From: Elymus sibiricus
Lineage: Eukaryota; Streptophyta; Magnoliopsida; Poales; Poaceae
Direction of reading: 5' to 3'
NCBI GenBank assembly: GCA_039707655.1
Contig: CM077671.1
Span: forward strand, 368,674,720 to 368,738,719
Length of the DNA: 64,000 nucleotides
Of the stretch, positions 30,450 to 42,530 are shown piece by piece; positions within the stretch are counted from its first letter, which is position 1, and each line of letters begins with the position of its first letter. Under the pieces are notes generated by a model. The model saw nothing but the letters and a program-made list of their open reading frames with translations. It made no database searches and was not told the DNA's origin. The position numbers and the translations under genes were made by a program.

Positions 30450-33400
30450 ATGGAACCCTTTCACCGTGATGACGACGAGGCCTTTCTTGCGGACATAATT
30501 AGTACAGGCACGCACCACCACGAAGAGCATGCTGCCGAGGACGATGGCAGCCAATACCTTAACGATACTGGCGATCGCGATGATAACCAGACAGAACAAA
30601 CGACTGTGCAAGATGATAGTGCAGAGGTATATACAATTCGTGATTATATATATAAACATACGCATTAATTCTGTATGTAAGTACAATGCGTACTAAATAC
30701 ATATTTTTTAGGCATCCGGATCGACTAGGAAACCAAAACGGAAACGGGGGTCAAAGAAAATCATGGAGGGGCACACTATTATCACTTCATTGAATCAATG
30801 TGGATGTTTTGTCAGGGACCACATTCCCATTAGCTTCAAGCTATGGAAGAAAAGTAAAGCCACAGATATCGATGCTGACGTCGTTCCCGAGACCGAGAAA
30901 GAAATGTTATGGGCAGATGTCAAACGGCACTTCACCTTTCCGGAGGACAAAGAACAGATGTTTAAGGATTGGGTCATGAAGAAGATGGCTATTGCTTTTC
31001 AGACGTTCAAGAAAAATTTGAACAAAGATTATGTTAAAAAGGGACTTACGCCGGACTTCGAGAAAAACTTCAAGAATCAACGTCCTTATTGGGAGGCATT
31101 CGTGCAGTACAAGTCGTCCGGGGATAGCGAGAAGAAGACATCCCAAGCCAAGGAGCATGCGAGCAAAAAGAAGCACTTCCATCATCTTGGGCAAGGAGGA
31201 TATGCGTCGGCGATTCCGAAATGGCAGAAGATGGAAGATGATCTCGTTGCCAGAGGAATCGTACCGACGACTTTCAACTGGCCGTTGCGAGCAAAACATT
31301 ACTTCTACGCTCATGGAGGCTCATTGAATATGGAAGATGGGTCATTCATCACTAGCGATGCCATAAGGGAAGCGGCCGACAGGCTCGATGTGGCACTAAA
31401 GGCCGTGTCCGAAGGCAGCTTCAAGTCAGACAGAGAGAAAGACGAGCTGACGTATGCTCTTGGCACACCGGAACACACAGGACGTGTGCGAGGCATGGGC
31501 GTAGTTCCATGGAAGCATGGCTTCAGTGGCGACATAGAGACGTATCGAAGCCGACAGAGAAGAAAGGCTGAAGTAGCAAAGAAGGTGCGTGCCCTAGAAG
31601 AACGGGTTGCTTCGATCGAAGGTGCACTTACAGCTAGCCAACAGCAGCCACCAGAAGCCAGATCAACGGCTCAGCTAGAGACTAGCCCCGTCGGCTCGCA
31701 GCGTCGTAGCAGCGTCGCTTCAACGGAACACCCAGCCGCAGATCGAGAGGAAACGGTTGCGGAACATTACCCCGTGGACGACATCGCCGTGAGGACCCCC
31801 TTTGAGCTTCTACTTCCGCTAAGGAAAAAACTAAAAGTAGTCGCTCACGGGGTTGCTGAAGTCCCTGTTCAAGGCGGGACAATCCATGGCATGACGATTC
31901 CGGAAGGATATGCTAGAGTCATGGTTGACCGTGTCGAGAAAGGATGGGAAGACCTCGACCTCGAGATCCCTGAAGGCGATGGAGAAGAGGAACTAGGACA
32001 GGCCCTCCACACTTGGATCTGTTGGAAAAAACAGTACATAAAAATTGCAGGAAGGGATCCTAGCCCGTCTCCGAGGTCACCGCCAGCTGCTCAAGGGTCT
32101 CCGAGGCCCAGTGTGGATCCACCGTCACCGCCCGCAGCCCAGGACCCCAGCGTTAGTCCATCGCCGTCACCGGCCGATTCCGGGGAGCCTAGTGTTAGTC
32201 CGCCTCCGCCATCTCCTCGCCCCGCAAAGAAGAAGAAATCTGCTTGGGTGCCGCCACCGCCACCTCCAAGATATAAGAAGACCCAAGAACGAAAGAAGAA
32301 AGAGAAGCCCACGCCAGAGAAGTCAGCTTACGAAATGACTCCAGAGGAATTGGATGCTTGGGTGCAAGAAGACGTGCGCAAGCAGTTGAAGCCAAAGAAG
32401 CCTCCGCCAAAGGAACCAGTGGATCCGGCAGGGAAGAAATTCTATCTATCCATGATGTGCCAACCAAAGCCTCCACTGATGTCGGACTACGACCGCTCGA
32501 TTACAAAATCATGGGAGAAGAAGAGTAATCGGAGGTACAACCAAGTCCCCCAGCTCGGCGAACAACCCAAACAAAGCGTACCCCCTCTAGTAGTGCTTTC
32601 AAAAGAGGATGAAGTTACTGCTGAGTTTGTCAAGGAAACGAACCTCACAAAAGCTCAGCTCCTAGATCAGGAAAAAATCCCGGTTCACAAAGGGGCAGCA
32701 AGAAAGCCATTTGTACTGGGGGAACCTCTGATGTGGCCAGAGTTGATTGACACCCTACCAACAAGAATGCGTGAGTTACATCAGTGGTACTTGAAAGCAT
32801 GTGCAGAGGGGTATATAATGCTAGCTGCTCGAATTAAACATACCCATTTCTATCGGGGAATGGATGACATTTGGATTGATTTTGACAATTTTTGGTTTCT
32901 ATTCCATCAAGACGCCCTAGATAAGTCCCTCGTCAGTGTATGGTCTATGTAAGTGTTTTCTGTCAATTGTATACTCTAGCTCTACTAAGTCGTTTAGATT
33001 TCTCATTCCCTCCTTTTTATTTGTAATCGTGCAGGATGAAAATGCAAGAATGCCGGAAGAGCGGGATTTACAACGTTGGCTTCATAGATCCGAATGTTAT
33101 ACGTGAGGAGTGTGTACGCCAATATCCTAATCGGACCGAGAATAACTTAGTCATGCCCTTGGAAGGGCAGCACGATCGCACATTCATTCTGTTGCCATAC
33201 AACTTCAAGTGAGTCCTTTCACTTTTTGAGTCACTTCAACTAGCCAATAAGTGTATATATCTTACATTTCTTGTATCCATATGTATGTATCAACAGTTTC
33301 CACTGGATCCTACTTGTGATCGAAATCGATCGGCCCGAGTTACTGTGTGGGACTCCTTGAAGAAGCCACTAGAATTATATCAAAATCTCGTAGACATCAT

Positions 33401-33958
33401 GCAAAGGGCATGGTCTCGGTTCCTCAAAACACAATTAGGAGTCGCGTCAATACCGACTAAGCTTGAATTCAACCATAACAAGCCGGTACGAATATCACAC
33501 ATCTACTTTCATTTATTCAAACAGCATGAATATTTCATAACATGTATATATGTATATATGTATATAGTGTTTGAGACAGAACCAAGGAACCAACCTCTGC
33601 GGATACTACGTATGTGAGCACATGCACTTTTTTGCAGAGATACCAAGAGGGTGACACAAGAAAACTTCGAAGTACGTATAACATTAGTAACAATTTCTTG
33701 TATCTAATTCCATGCAGGGACTAAATTAAACTATTGGTGTTTATTTGTTGTTGACAGATTTGGAGTATGAAAGAGAATCTCATCGAACCGGAAAGAATCA
33801 GGGCAATTCAAGAAGCACTCTGTGGATTCCTGTTGGATGAGGTCATAAATCCAAAAGGTGAATTTTATTCCGATCCAAGGATAAGTGTGGCTCGAGCTGA
33901 TAAACTCAACAAACGCCGCAAGACGGATGCCAGTGCCGATGACGATGCAGATGATTAG
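30450..33958 (+). pseudogene. CACTA second gene: En/Spm plant domain plus Ulp1-like protease
   Basis: Spliced gene with exons at about 30450-30626, 30711-32948, 33035-33208, 33297-33485, 33580 to about 33670, and 33758-33958 (TAG). The large exon carries a plant En/Spm transposase domain (WADVKRHFTFPED...NQRPYW...GGYASAIPKW), a coiled coil (VRALEERVASIEG) and a long Pro/Ser/Lys linker. The last exons show a Ulp1/C48-type SUMO-protease fold: catalytic His in FHWILLVIE (exon 4) and the Gln..Cys pair in NQGTNLCGYYV (exon 5). Exon 4 needs a one-base frame change near 33340 between HWILLVIE and the following helix, so the protease is probably dead. Ulp1-like genes are known passengers of plant transposons; their benefit to the element is unclear. 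Confidence 0.75.
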
Positions 33959-34228
33959 AATTATTGAAGAATTTGTCGGAAAAAACTTATGAGAATTCAT
34001 ACTTGTAAATATTATTGTCTTTTATCCATGTATGTATATAATTTCTAACATTTCTTTTATCCATGTATGTATATAATTTTTTTATTTGCTTTGCTCCATA
34101 TACAAATACGAATTCTAGATACGAGTACGAATACACAAACCGCTACGAGTATGACTACTAATACTAATTAATTGAAACTGAAAGGAAAAGAGAACAAATA
34201 TAAAGCATCAAAAAGAAAAAAAAATCGT

Positions 34229-34422
34229 TTAGTACCCAACCGGTACTAAACTGCTCGGCATAGCAGCTGGCATGGCCAGCAGTTTAGTACCGGTTGGTGT
34301 TACCAACCGGTACTAAACGGGCCGTTTAGTACCGGGCCCAGCTGACCGGTCGCACTTAGTACCGGAGGAGCGATACCGGTCGGGAAACCGGTACAAACCG
34401 AAGGTTCCCGACCGGTACTAAT
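34229..34422. repeat. CACTA right subterminal repeat array
   Basis: TTAGTACCGGTTGGTGTTAC / CCAACCGGTACTAAA inverted units just inside the right terminus. The core TAGTACCGG is shared with the left and internal arrays, but the sequence between half-sites differs. Confidence 0.8.
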
Positions 34423-34444
34423 GAGAGATTTTTTAGCAGTGAAA

Positions 34445-35700
34445 ACTCAGATGTTGTAGAGTCATTCCAAAAAAAAGGGGGGCAAATTAACCAGCCAACG
34501 AGCGAGCAATTAACAAGCGTGCAGTACATGATCGAAATTAAAAGTGCATGCAGTAGTAGTGCTGTCAAACTTTATTTTCTTAATTTATTAGCCTAGATAC
34601 TATATATGATATAATTAATCGAAGGATGCACGCATGAGAAAGACAAATAAAGTAGTAACAGCTGAAAATGCATGGGCAACAAATAAATAAAGCAAGGGAG
34701 TGAGGCTCACATGCTGGCTGCAGATGCAGGCCATCAGGGCCACTTACTTAGTGCGTGCCGATAGTCTCATCGATCATCAATCAGGCAGTCCTTCGTTCCC
34801 TATTTTATTTGTTCTCCGACCTCATCAGTTACCAGAGATCGATGCATGATACGGTTTGATTAGTTGTTAACAACAAGAAAGCAGTTTCAGTTAGTGCTGT
34901 TGTCATGTGACAAGTAGACAAACCAAGATTATTGATTAGCTACGGCTTTAATTGTGGAGTATATATATGTATCACCCGGTCCGTAATTAAATTTAAACGA
35001 TCAATGAAGCTGCTAGTGTTTGGATTAATTTGCTTTGGAACGAGATGACATCAACTACTTGTTAATAATAAGCTACGTAGTAGGTAGCTGCAGGTCAACA
35101 CACCATATGTACTGATGTATGAACGCTTTGAATCATCATCCCAGCAGAATAATCAACTAACGCAGGCGTATAAATTTTGCTTGTATCTAGTGATTAATAT
35201 ATAATTTCATGGACCTCCCTACTCGACCGACAATATATAGATACTCCAGTAGATTGATTCCTAATTAAACACTTGATATAGAGTATATAGCATTTTTTTT
35301 TCTTCTAGTCAAAAGCTAGTCGCCCACCGCACATACCAATACCACCACCAGTTCAGTCGCTTGCTTTTTGTGCAGGCAGGCAGATAGCAAGCTACAGTAC
35401 TAGTCTGTCAATGCAATGCGCGCGCAGAGATCGATCTCATTGGCCAAAATTACTTGCACAATCAAAGAAAGGTTACGTTATTTTTTTCTTTTAAAACAAA
35501 CAGTCATCAGCTGGTCGGTACAGTTCATGGCGGTTCATTGTTCATACTGGCAGCAGGACTGCAAGAGAGTATTGGTCCCAGGCAGGCAGGCAGGCATGTC
35601 TTGGCGTCCAAGCCTCGGTTGGATCGACGTGCTCAGAGCAGCGCAGCGCAGTGATCGATGTGTAAAGAACGATCAGGCGCCCAATTCGCGTCCACATTGG
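34445..35700. other. No gene recognised
   Basis: AT-rich intergenic sequence with no convincing frame or repeat. A short (CAGG)n-like patch lies at 35578-35595. Confidence 0.6.
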
Positions 35701-35705
35701 TCTGC

Positions 35706-36032
35706 ATCGAAAAAAAAAACAATTTTATTTAAAAACATCACATCGAATATTTGGACATATAAATGGAGTTTAAATATGGATAAAATGAAATATCAATTGT
35801 ACCGTTCGCGTGTAAATTGCGAGATGAATCTTTTGAGCCTAATTGTGCCATAATTTGACAATGTGATGCTACAGTAAATATTTACTAAGAACGGATTGAT
35901 TAGACTTAATAAATTCATCTCGCAATTTACAGACAGGATGTGTAATTTATTTTTTGATTAGACTTAATAAATTCATCTCGCAATTTACAGACAGAATGTG
36001 TAATTTATTTTGCTATTAGTCTACATTTGATA
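35706..36032. mobile_element. Grass MITE remnant with internal duplication
   Basis: The body has words typical of abundant grass MITEs (GCGAGATGAATCTTTTGAGC, GACAATGTGATGCTACAGTA). A block of about 55 bp beginning TTGATTAGACTTAATAAATT is tandemly repeated (about 35897-35951 and 35956-36010). Terminal repeats are eroded, so exact ends and superfamily are uncertain. Confidence 0.55.
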
Positions 36033-37185
36033 CTTCAAATATGTATCAACCGCAAAAGCCAGCACTACCGCATGCGATGGATGCGTTCGTGGGTATGGAC
36101 GACGACTCATTTTTTATTTTTTTAATCCCTCGATCTTCATGCCTGCTGCCCTGACCTGCTTCAGGCCGTCAACCCAACCCAATGTGCTGCTTGGCTTTGT
36201 TCATACTCCTCCCCTCATTCCCTTCCTAACAGTAACAGTAGGTAATTTCTGGCACGAAGTATGCACGGCAATGGCTATTAGCAGCATCCGTGCTAGCTCT
36301 GGCTTGGAGAAGGATCCTCTAATCGACTCCCGTGCTAGCTCAACCCTGTCTGTCTGTCTGTCGGAGAGCCTCGATGCCAGCACCTTCCTTCCCTCTTCTA
36401 TGTGTTATCTTTCTGCGTTCAGATAGATTTCCATGTTCCACTAGCTCATTCAGAGTTCAGATAGATTTCAAGTTCAGAATGTAGAGTGAGTAGTACTTGT
36501 AGAGTATTACTAATGTTTTCTTAAACAAAGGAAATCATTGACACAAGGGAAGGGACCATGTCGATCAGCAGTCGCAGACCAGACGATATATATATTTCTA
36601 GTCTAGGAGAAAATTAGAATAACCCGTTACAACTTAGTTGAAGGGCGGAAAAGGGATGATCTTAGAGTGAGTGAATACAGAAAGGAATGGCGGAAGCTGC
36701 CAAGACGAACCAAGGGCACAACCAACATGGAATGGAATGGAATGGAGGTTACGGTACAACAATCAAGCATTCTCACACAGCTGAGGTGATGAAATTACAT
36801 TTACAATCGGCAGCTAGCCGTTGAGCTCCGGACCCTTGTCGTCCCCGTGGGTGACACGGGCGCAAGCCCCTTAGACGCGTCGCCGCCGGGGCTACCTCCC
36901 TTCCTCAGGGGCGCCGCTGCCAGGGCTCACCTCCCATGCCGCTGCCCGAGCGATTGGCCGGAAGTCCGGTAGCCGCGAGGAAGGCGGCAGTAGGGCCTTC
37001 CTCGGCAGATCCCTCGCGCTCGGAGCATCCGCATCAATATGCACCAGAGTGCTCTAGCCTACTTCAGCGGCTTAGCCGATTAATCGCGATTAGTCACAAT
37101 TGATCATGCCCACCGAGAAGATTATCTCAACTAGAAGTCTGGTCGTCCGACTAATCGTCAACTAATCATAAAAAGTCGGCCTATT
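36033..37185. other. No gene recognised; CGACTAATC motif cluster before gypsy element
   Basis: No supported gene. 37075-37170 holds repeated ATTAATCG / CGACTAATCG words like those of the nested element at 16078. Similar words resume at 51460-51540 beyond the gypsy insertion, so the retrotransposon probably landed in a related DNA transposon. Confidence 0.5.
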
Positions 37186-40100
37186 TGTGACACCCTAGGT
37201 GTCTAAATATAGCAAGCAAATAAGAAGGAATGTTTTGTATGCATTGATTTGTGTGAAATTTGAGTAAAGTTATGAAAATAAGGGTATTTATGTAATTTTA
37301 TAAAAATGCAAGTCCTTTTATGCAAAAAGATTTGAATTACAAAAGTAACTTTTACTTTTACTAAGGGCTAAAGTGTAAAAGTGCTAGTCATCATTACACT
37401 GCAAGTAAACTTGCAATTAGGCCCTAAACTTAGTGCAATTTGCTTGGATTAGGACAAAAACTTTATATTTTTGAATTTGGTTCAAGATTTCAAAATGAAA
37501 CTTCACCCTTTGAGTTTTTGAACTTGAACCCTAAAGCAAAGTTGTAGGGTTTAAAAAGTTCTACAACTTTTATTTAGAACTTTTCTCATTTAAGCTTTAG
37601 TTTAATGGGAAATCTTGCTTTATCGAGAGGTCCCTAGAGTTTATGTATTTGCAAACAAGTCCCCCTGACACCCCCCTCTCTTCTTCTTCCTCTGGCTCCC
37701 CTGCTCCTCTGCCGCTGAGGCAGCGCCGCCCACCGCCGCTGCAGACCCCCCCCCCCCGGCGCCACCTCCTGCTCCTAGCGCCTCCACGCGTCGTCCACAG
37801 GCCAGCTGCCGCCCTAGCTCCTCCCCTGCTGGCCTCCCCCGCGCGCGACACGCCGCCCCGCCTCTGCCCGAGCGCCGCCCGAACGCCACCGCGTCGTCGC
37901 CGTGGCAAATGCCTGCGTCTCCCCCTCCCCTCACTCCTTCATAGCTTGCCCGTGAGCTTCTTCAGCTCATGCCCCTCCCATTTCCCTCCCTCTCCTTTGC
38001 CGCGCACACCCCGAGCTCTCGGAACGCCGCCGCCCTTCCTCTACGCCGACGAGTCACTGGCCGCCGTGGACAGCTCACCCCCGCCCTTCCCGCACCACTA
38101 CAACCCCTTAGAGAGCTTCCCCGTCGCCCCCTCAAGCTCCCCAGCCACTCCTCGTCGCCGTTCCACCGCCGGAGTACCCTCGCCGCCGTGCCCCTTTCCG
38201 TCGCCGCTTCGGTCCGCCGCGGAAACCCTAGCTCCGGCCGTCCCCTCTCCTCCCCAAGACCACCAGTAGGTGCGCCTTGAGCTCCTGATGCTCACTGGCC
38301 ACTTCTTCTTATAAAATACTTGAAATAGTCTGAAAATTTTAGGATAATTTTGATCCTGTTTGTTCTGTCTATCATAATTTTTGTAGCTCCAGATCTTGAT
38401 CTTAAGATCAGATGGTTATATTTTATAAACCATGTATATTAGGTTAAAATAAAACCAACCCTAGTTGTTCTAGGCAGTTAAACATGTTGTTTAGTGTAGT
38501 TAATTAAGTTAGTTTATACTCGATAAATGACTGCCTAGTAGAAAAGTAAATGATGTGTTTGATGAGTGAAATGTGTTTTCGTTGGATTGCAACTCTATAG
38601 TGAAATAGAATGAAAGTGTATGCATCTTCTAAACTGCCTGTTTGCATCTCATGTAGACTCGACGGCTCTCGCTGACGGAGACTATCAACTACTCCCGAAA
38701 ACCGAAGTGGGAATTTCTGAAGACCCCGGGAACGTCGTTGAAGGTTTAACTGAAGCCCCGAATCCGAGTTCGGAGGATTTTATTAACCTCTCTGACCCCA
38801 GCCTCACCAGCGAAGGCAAGCCCCGGACATGAAACCATTATCTTACTATGCTTTAATTCATATATCTATATATGTTTACTTGTGCATTTAAGTTCATAGG
38901 AGTTATGATGAAACCCTAGTTGCACATTTCCAGGAACCCATGTACTGAATATTAGAACCTGAGTCCGACTAGTTGCTATGCTAATAGGACCGGTAGAAGT
39001 CGAGTGATTTCCGGTCACTCGCGCGACATAGGAGTTGGATGTTTACTATTCTGCAATCATTATAAGGATAATGGATGGGGTTATGTGCAGTATCATAGCA
39101 AGGAATGAAACCCCGTCTCTGTTGATTAATTTGATAAGGTCGCAGTGTGTGGTAGTGGTGGTTAAGCGTTTGAAAGTACTAGCCACATGCCGTGAGTTAT
39201 GGGTAAGCGGTAAGCCTAGTAACCAATCGGCCCGGGAAGTGGACTTCTCCCTCACCACTCGACTTTTATTTTATGTTTACACGCACCGACGTGTGGGGGT
39301 ACGTTCTGCAGAGCAGACGGGAGTACGGTCATACAGTCGTGCTATAGACCTATGTCCTGCACATTGGATGTGCATATGGTCCTGCAGTCGCTTGTGGTGA
39401 CGTTGTTCCAAGACTCTGAATGAAAGGCAAACGGTTGCTTGGGAACGATCTTTTGATGTTCCGGGCGTGTGAGTTAGGTTTACCTTGCAAGGTTTGGAAA
39501 TTCGATTCAGAATCGTCCGTTTCTCGCGGAGATTGAGACTGCTTGATACTTCTGCCACATAGAGTAACAAGAGTAATCTTATGATGAGTAATACTGATGT
39601 ATGCTTTAAAATCTCTACCATGCTTGGGTAGTTATAGTTGCTTACCTAGAATGGATAATCAACTAGAATCTGAAAGCTAAAATTTGAAATTAAGGACCTA
39701 CTCTTTGTTGCTTTTCAGCTGAAACAAAACCCAGAACCTTACCAAGCTTTCATGGTCTAGTTATGGGCTAAGTATACCCTAATCCCGGGTAAGCCTTGCT
39801 GAGTATTAGTATATTCAGTCTTGCTAGAATTTTATTTCAGGTATTCCCTTTGAGACTCCTGATGCCAGTCCCTCTTGGCCTTGCTCCGTACCACCTGGCT
39901 GGTCCGCGGAATGGGATCCGTCCCCGGCCGGCAATGATCCATCGGAATGATTCCGTACTTTTGGCTAAGTATGGTGCCTGTCTGTGCGACGTATAGTCGC
40001 GATGTTTTATTTCCGTTGCTGTTTAAACAATGTCCGTGAAAAACTGAAAGTTTTGAACTAATGCTGATGAAATTTGCTTTAGCTAGGTATAACTACAACT

Positions 40101-40243
40101 GATGTGTAATAATGGATTATACCAGTGGTTGCATCGGGACGTTACCCGACAGACCAATGGATTATACCGTTTGAAGTGCGTTGAACTTCTGGATGATGGT
40201 CTGCGCACTTGAGCCGGTGTAATTCAGAAGTGGTTCTGCCACA
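37186..40243 (+). repeat. 5' LTR of gypsy element (deleted form)
   Basis: 3058 bp, TG...CA. It closely matches the 3' LTR but lacks about 930 bp (equivalent of 48175-49105) at a joint near 38308 and about 85 bp near 40113. The second gap is filled by ATGGATTATACCA, which also occurs about 40 bp downstream. Confidence 0.9.
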
Positions 40244-40245
40244 GC

Positions 40246-40257
40246 TGGTATCAGAGC
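40246..40257 (+). other. Primer-binding site, tRNA-Met
   Basis: TGGTATCAGAGC two bases after the 5' LTR, complementary to the 3' end of initiator tRNA-Met. Confidence 0.9.
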
Positions 40258-41271
40258 TAACAAGTGTACATCGGAGATATGGTTGACCTTAAAAAGGTTT
40301 GTCGTATAAAATTTGACCAACAAAGTAATTTACAAAACTGCGTTGGTATGTAAAGCCCTAGGGTATGTTTGATAAGGGAGTTAAAGGTGGCTATAATTAT
40401 TATATATATTACTCTGACTTCCAGCGGTACGATTCAGTAAAAATTTACATTCTTGCACAATCAACCTTACATTCTGTAAAGACGCTCTCATCGCAAAGGT
40501 AAGAAGGTAAGGATCCTCAGCTAACTGGGGAGTTAGCCTTCCCGTCGGTGATGCAAACCGAACGTTGTTTCTCAAGCAGTGGTCTACTTGAGATGCTGCC
40601 AATGTACCAACTTTGGTTGATTATATTGGGAGTATGTGGTTAGGCGCAGGGTATGGCGATCGCTGTTCATATCCCTGCATTTTGCAGTACTCCGTGAATA
40701 CGTTGTTTCGATAACGTATGTTAACGTCGTCTGTACGGCGGTAATTGTACAGATGCTGCTTCTATAGTGAACAATAATGTTTGAGGACGCTTTCATGACG
40801 TGCTGGCATGAAAGGTTCATATATATTGTGGTTTCCTACAGGTACGCTAACCACGGTTAAATAGGTTAAGACGAATAGGATATATCGACTAGCTATTATA
40901 GGGAGAGACGAACATATTGTGCCACCGTAACTAATCACGTAAGTCCAAAGATATTTGGCAGTTATTTTGGTTGTGAGGACACGTAGTACGTGCATGCATA
41001 TTCCTTTCGTTTGATATGAACAAATTGTATGGTTTGTTGTTCTAAGGATATCTAGAGTGTCTTGAAATGTTGTAATGATGGTTTTAAAATAGTGTGCCTT
41101 AGGTTAAGGTTATGGGTATGTTTTAGGAATCTAAATCCTGTGTAAGGTCTTTTCATCTTGATCCTTATGAAACCACACATCCCAGTGAATCAGAATCCCA
41201 AATCTTTCTGCAGTCTTCTTAAGGTGTATGGTTGAAAACTTGTAATCTCACCATTTGAATTCTTGTTTCAG
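40258..41271 (+). other. Gypsy untranslated leader
   Basis: One kilobase without a credible frame between primer site and first ORF. It ends in a pyrimidine-rich TTCTTGTTTCAG just before the ATG, resembling a splice acceptor. Confidence 0.5.
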
Positions 41272-42204
41272 ATGGCAGAGCTTTCAAGGTTCTTTTGGGA
41301 TCCCGCAGGACACGCTCATACCAATGCCTTGCATTGGGAGGGTTTTCTGCGTCTTTTGTGGGAGTCACTTCAGACGTATTGCTACACCGAGCCTCCACCT
41401 TATGATGGAGTAGAGTATAATGAAGAAGGTGTTCCTCGGTGCAGAGTGAAGATGACTATTCCTCCGCATCCCTCTTTATCTCTATGGCAGCCCATTGAGG
41501 TTAATGTGGTTGGCCATCGTCTTGCGGATACTTTTGAAGCGACAGTTATGGAAGCTATCAACGTTTTCTGTGACCAGCATCCCGAGGAAGTTGCAGGACA
41601 TCCCATTGGTTTATTTCCTGCAGTGGATTCTCGTGACCCAGAATGGACTTTCAGGGTGATACACTGTGGCCACTTATTGGGAAGTTTGGCTAGAGAGACT
41701 CTACGCACTGCAGTCAGATTTATGAATGCACAGTACCGCTACCAGATACTCCAGCAACGCGGTATATATCGACTGACCATCATAGCCCAAGGATATCGTA
41801 ATCAGATTGGCCGGCAGAATACGCAGATTGAGGAACTCCAAGCCACTGTCACTGCCAAGGAAGAGATTATCGCACAACGGGATGAAACCATTCTTCATCG
41901 AGAGGATCAGATTGTTGAGAGTGATGCACTCATCGCCCAACGCAACACAGTTATTGATTTTCTCCAGGAGCAAGTTCATGAGCTCAACCTTGATCTTGGC
42001 CAAGCCATTGACCACATCAACATGCTTCACGAGCAGCCAGTACAGCCTGTTGCTGATGAGTCCGAGAGTGAAGATGAAGAAGAAGAACCTAAAGAGGTTG
42101 AAGGAGTCTCCGAGATCGATTCCGAGCATGGAGATCCTGCACTTAGTCCCCATCATTCCTCTTCAGGCAGTCAGTCATCCGTGGGCAACCTCGACGATTT
42201 CTAG
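41272..42204 (+). CDS. Extra coiled-coil ORF upstream of gag
   Basis: An intact 310-codon frame from the ATG at 41272 (MAELSRFFWD...). The first half is a globular region rich in aromatic residues. Residues about 165-265 form a long heptad-rich coiled coil with repeated (I/L)..RD..I...(D/E) patterns. The tail is acidic (EDEEEEPKEVEG), then Ser-rich. It is not Gag, which starts at 42531 with its own zinc knuckle. Some grass gypsy lineages carry an additional ORF before gag; its role is unknown. That this frame stayed open while gag-pol took many lesions is notable but could be chance. Confidence 0.7.
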   Translation: MAELSRFFWDPAGHAHTNALHWEGFLRLLWESLQTYCYTEPPPYDGVEYNEEGVPRCRVKMTIPPHPSLSLWQPIEVNVVGHRLADTFEATVMEAINVFCDQHPEEVAGHPIGLFPAVDSRDPEWTFRVIHCGHLLGSLARETLRTAVRFMNAQYRYQILQQRGIYRLTIIAQGYRNQIGRQNTQIEELQATVTAKEEIIAQRDETILHREDQIVESDALIAQRNTVIDFLQEQVHELNLDLGQAIDHINMLHEQPVQPVADESESEDEEEEPKEVEGVSEIDSEHGDPALSPHHSSSGSQSSVGNLDDF

Positions 42205-42530
42205 TCTCGTTTGAGTCGTCGACTTCCTAGATGTATATATAGTGTGACATAGGAGTGAGTAGTTAGATGACCTACGAGCCACTTGTTTTAGTATATGTGG
42301 CCAGCCTATGTATGGTTTGGTTTGTAGTAAGGAGACAACGTGATGTACGATGGGAATAAGTTTCAGTTTGTAATCCAAATCTGAGTTGCTGTTTGGATTG
42401 TTGAGTTAACACCTTGTGATTTGGATTTATTGCCCTGCATTGTTTCAGTACATTTTATTTGTGTACCATATGATTTCTGAAAATGGAAGCAAGTATTGGT
42501 GAATGCTAATGGACAACTTCTATTTTTCAG

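Larger units (their letters stand above)
22470..34441 (+). mobile_element. CACTA (En/Spm) transposon, 12.0 kb
   Basis: Termini CACTGCCAGAAAACT and (reverse complement) CACTGCTAAAAAATC are flanked by AAA on both sides (22467-22469, 34442-34444), the 3-bp duplication expected of CACTA elements. Subterminal arrays of TAGTACCGG...CCGGTACTA units lie at 22499-22765 and 34229-34422. A third array lies inside (28328-28636). Two genes follow in the same direction: a TNP2-type transposase (24398-27769) and an En/Spm-plus-Ulp1 gene (30450-33958). Both carry lesions, so the element is not autonomous now, although its ends are intact. Confidence 0.9.

Noticed and set aside
19661..34441. Repeated short inverted units considered as a CRISPR-like array
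   Set aside because: Units lack constant repeat plus unique spacer structure and lie at CACTA ends; the genome is a plant's.
37597..38280. Pro/Ser-rich frames in the gypsy LTRs (also 47485-48255)
   Set aside because: They lie in LTRs, occur in several frames and both strands, and reflect GC-rich sequence.
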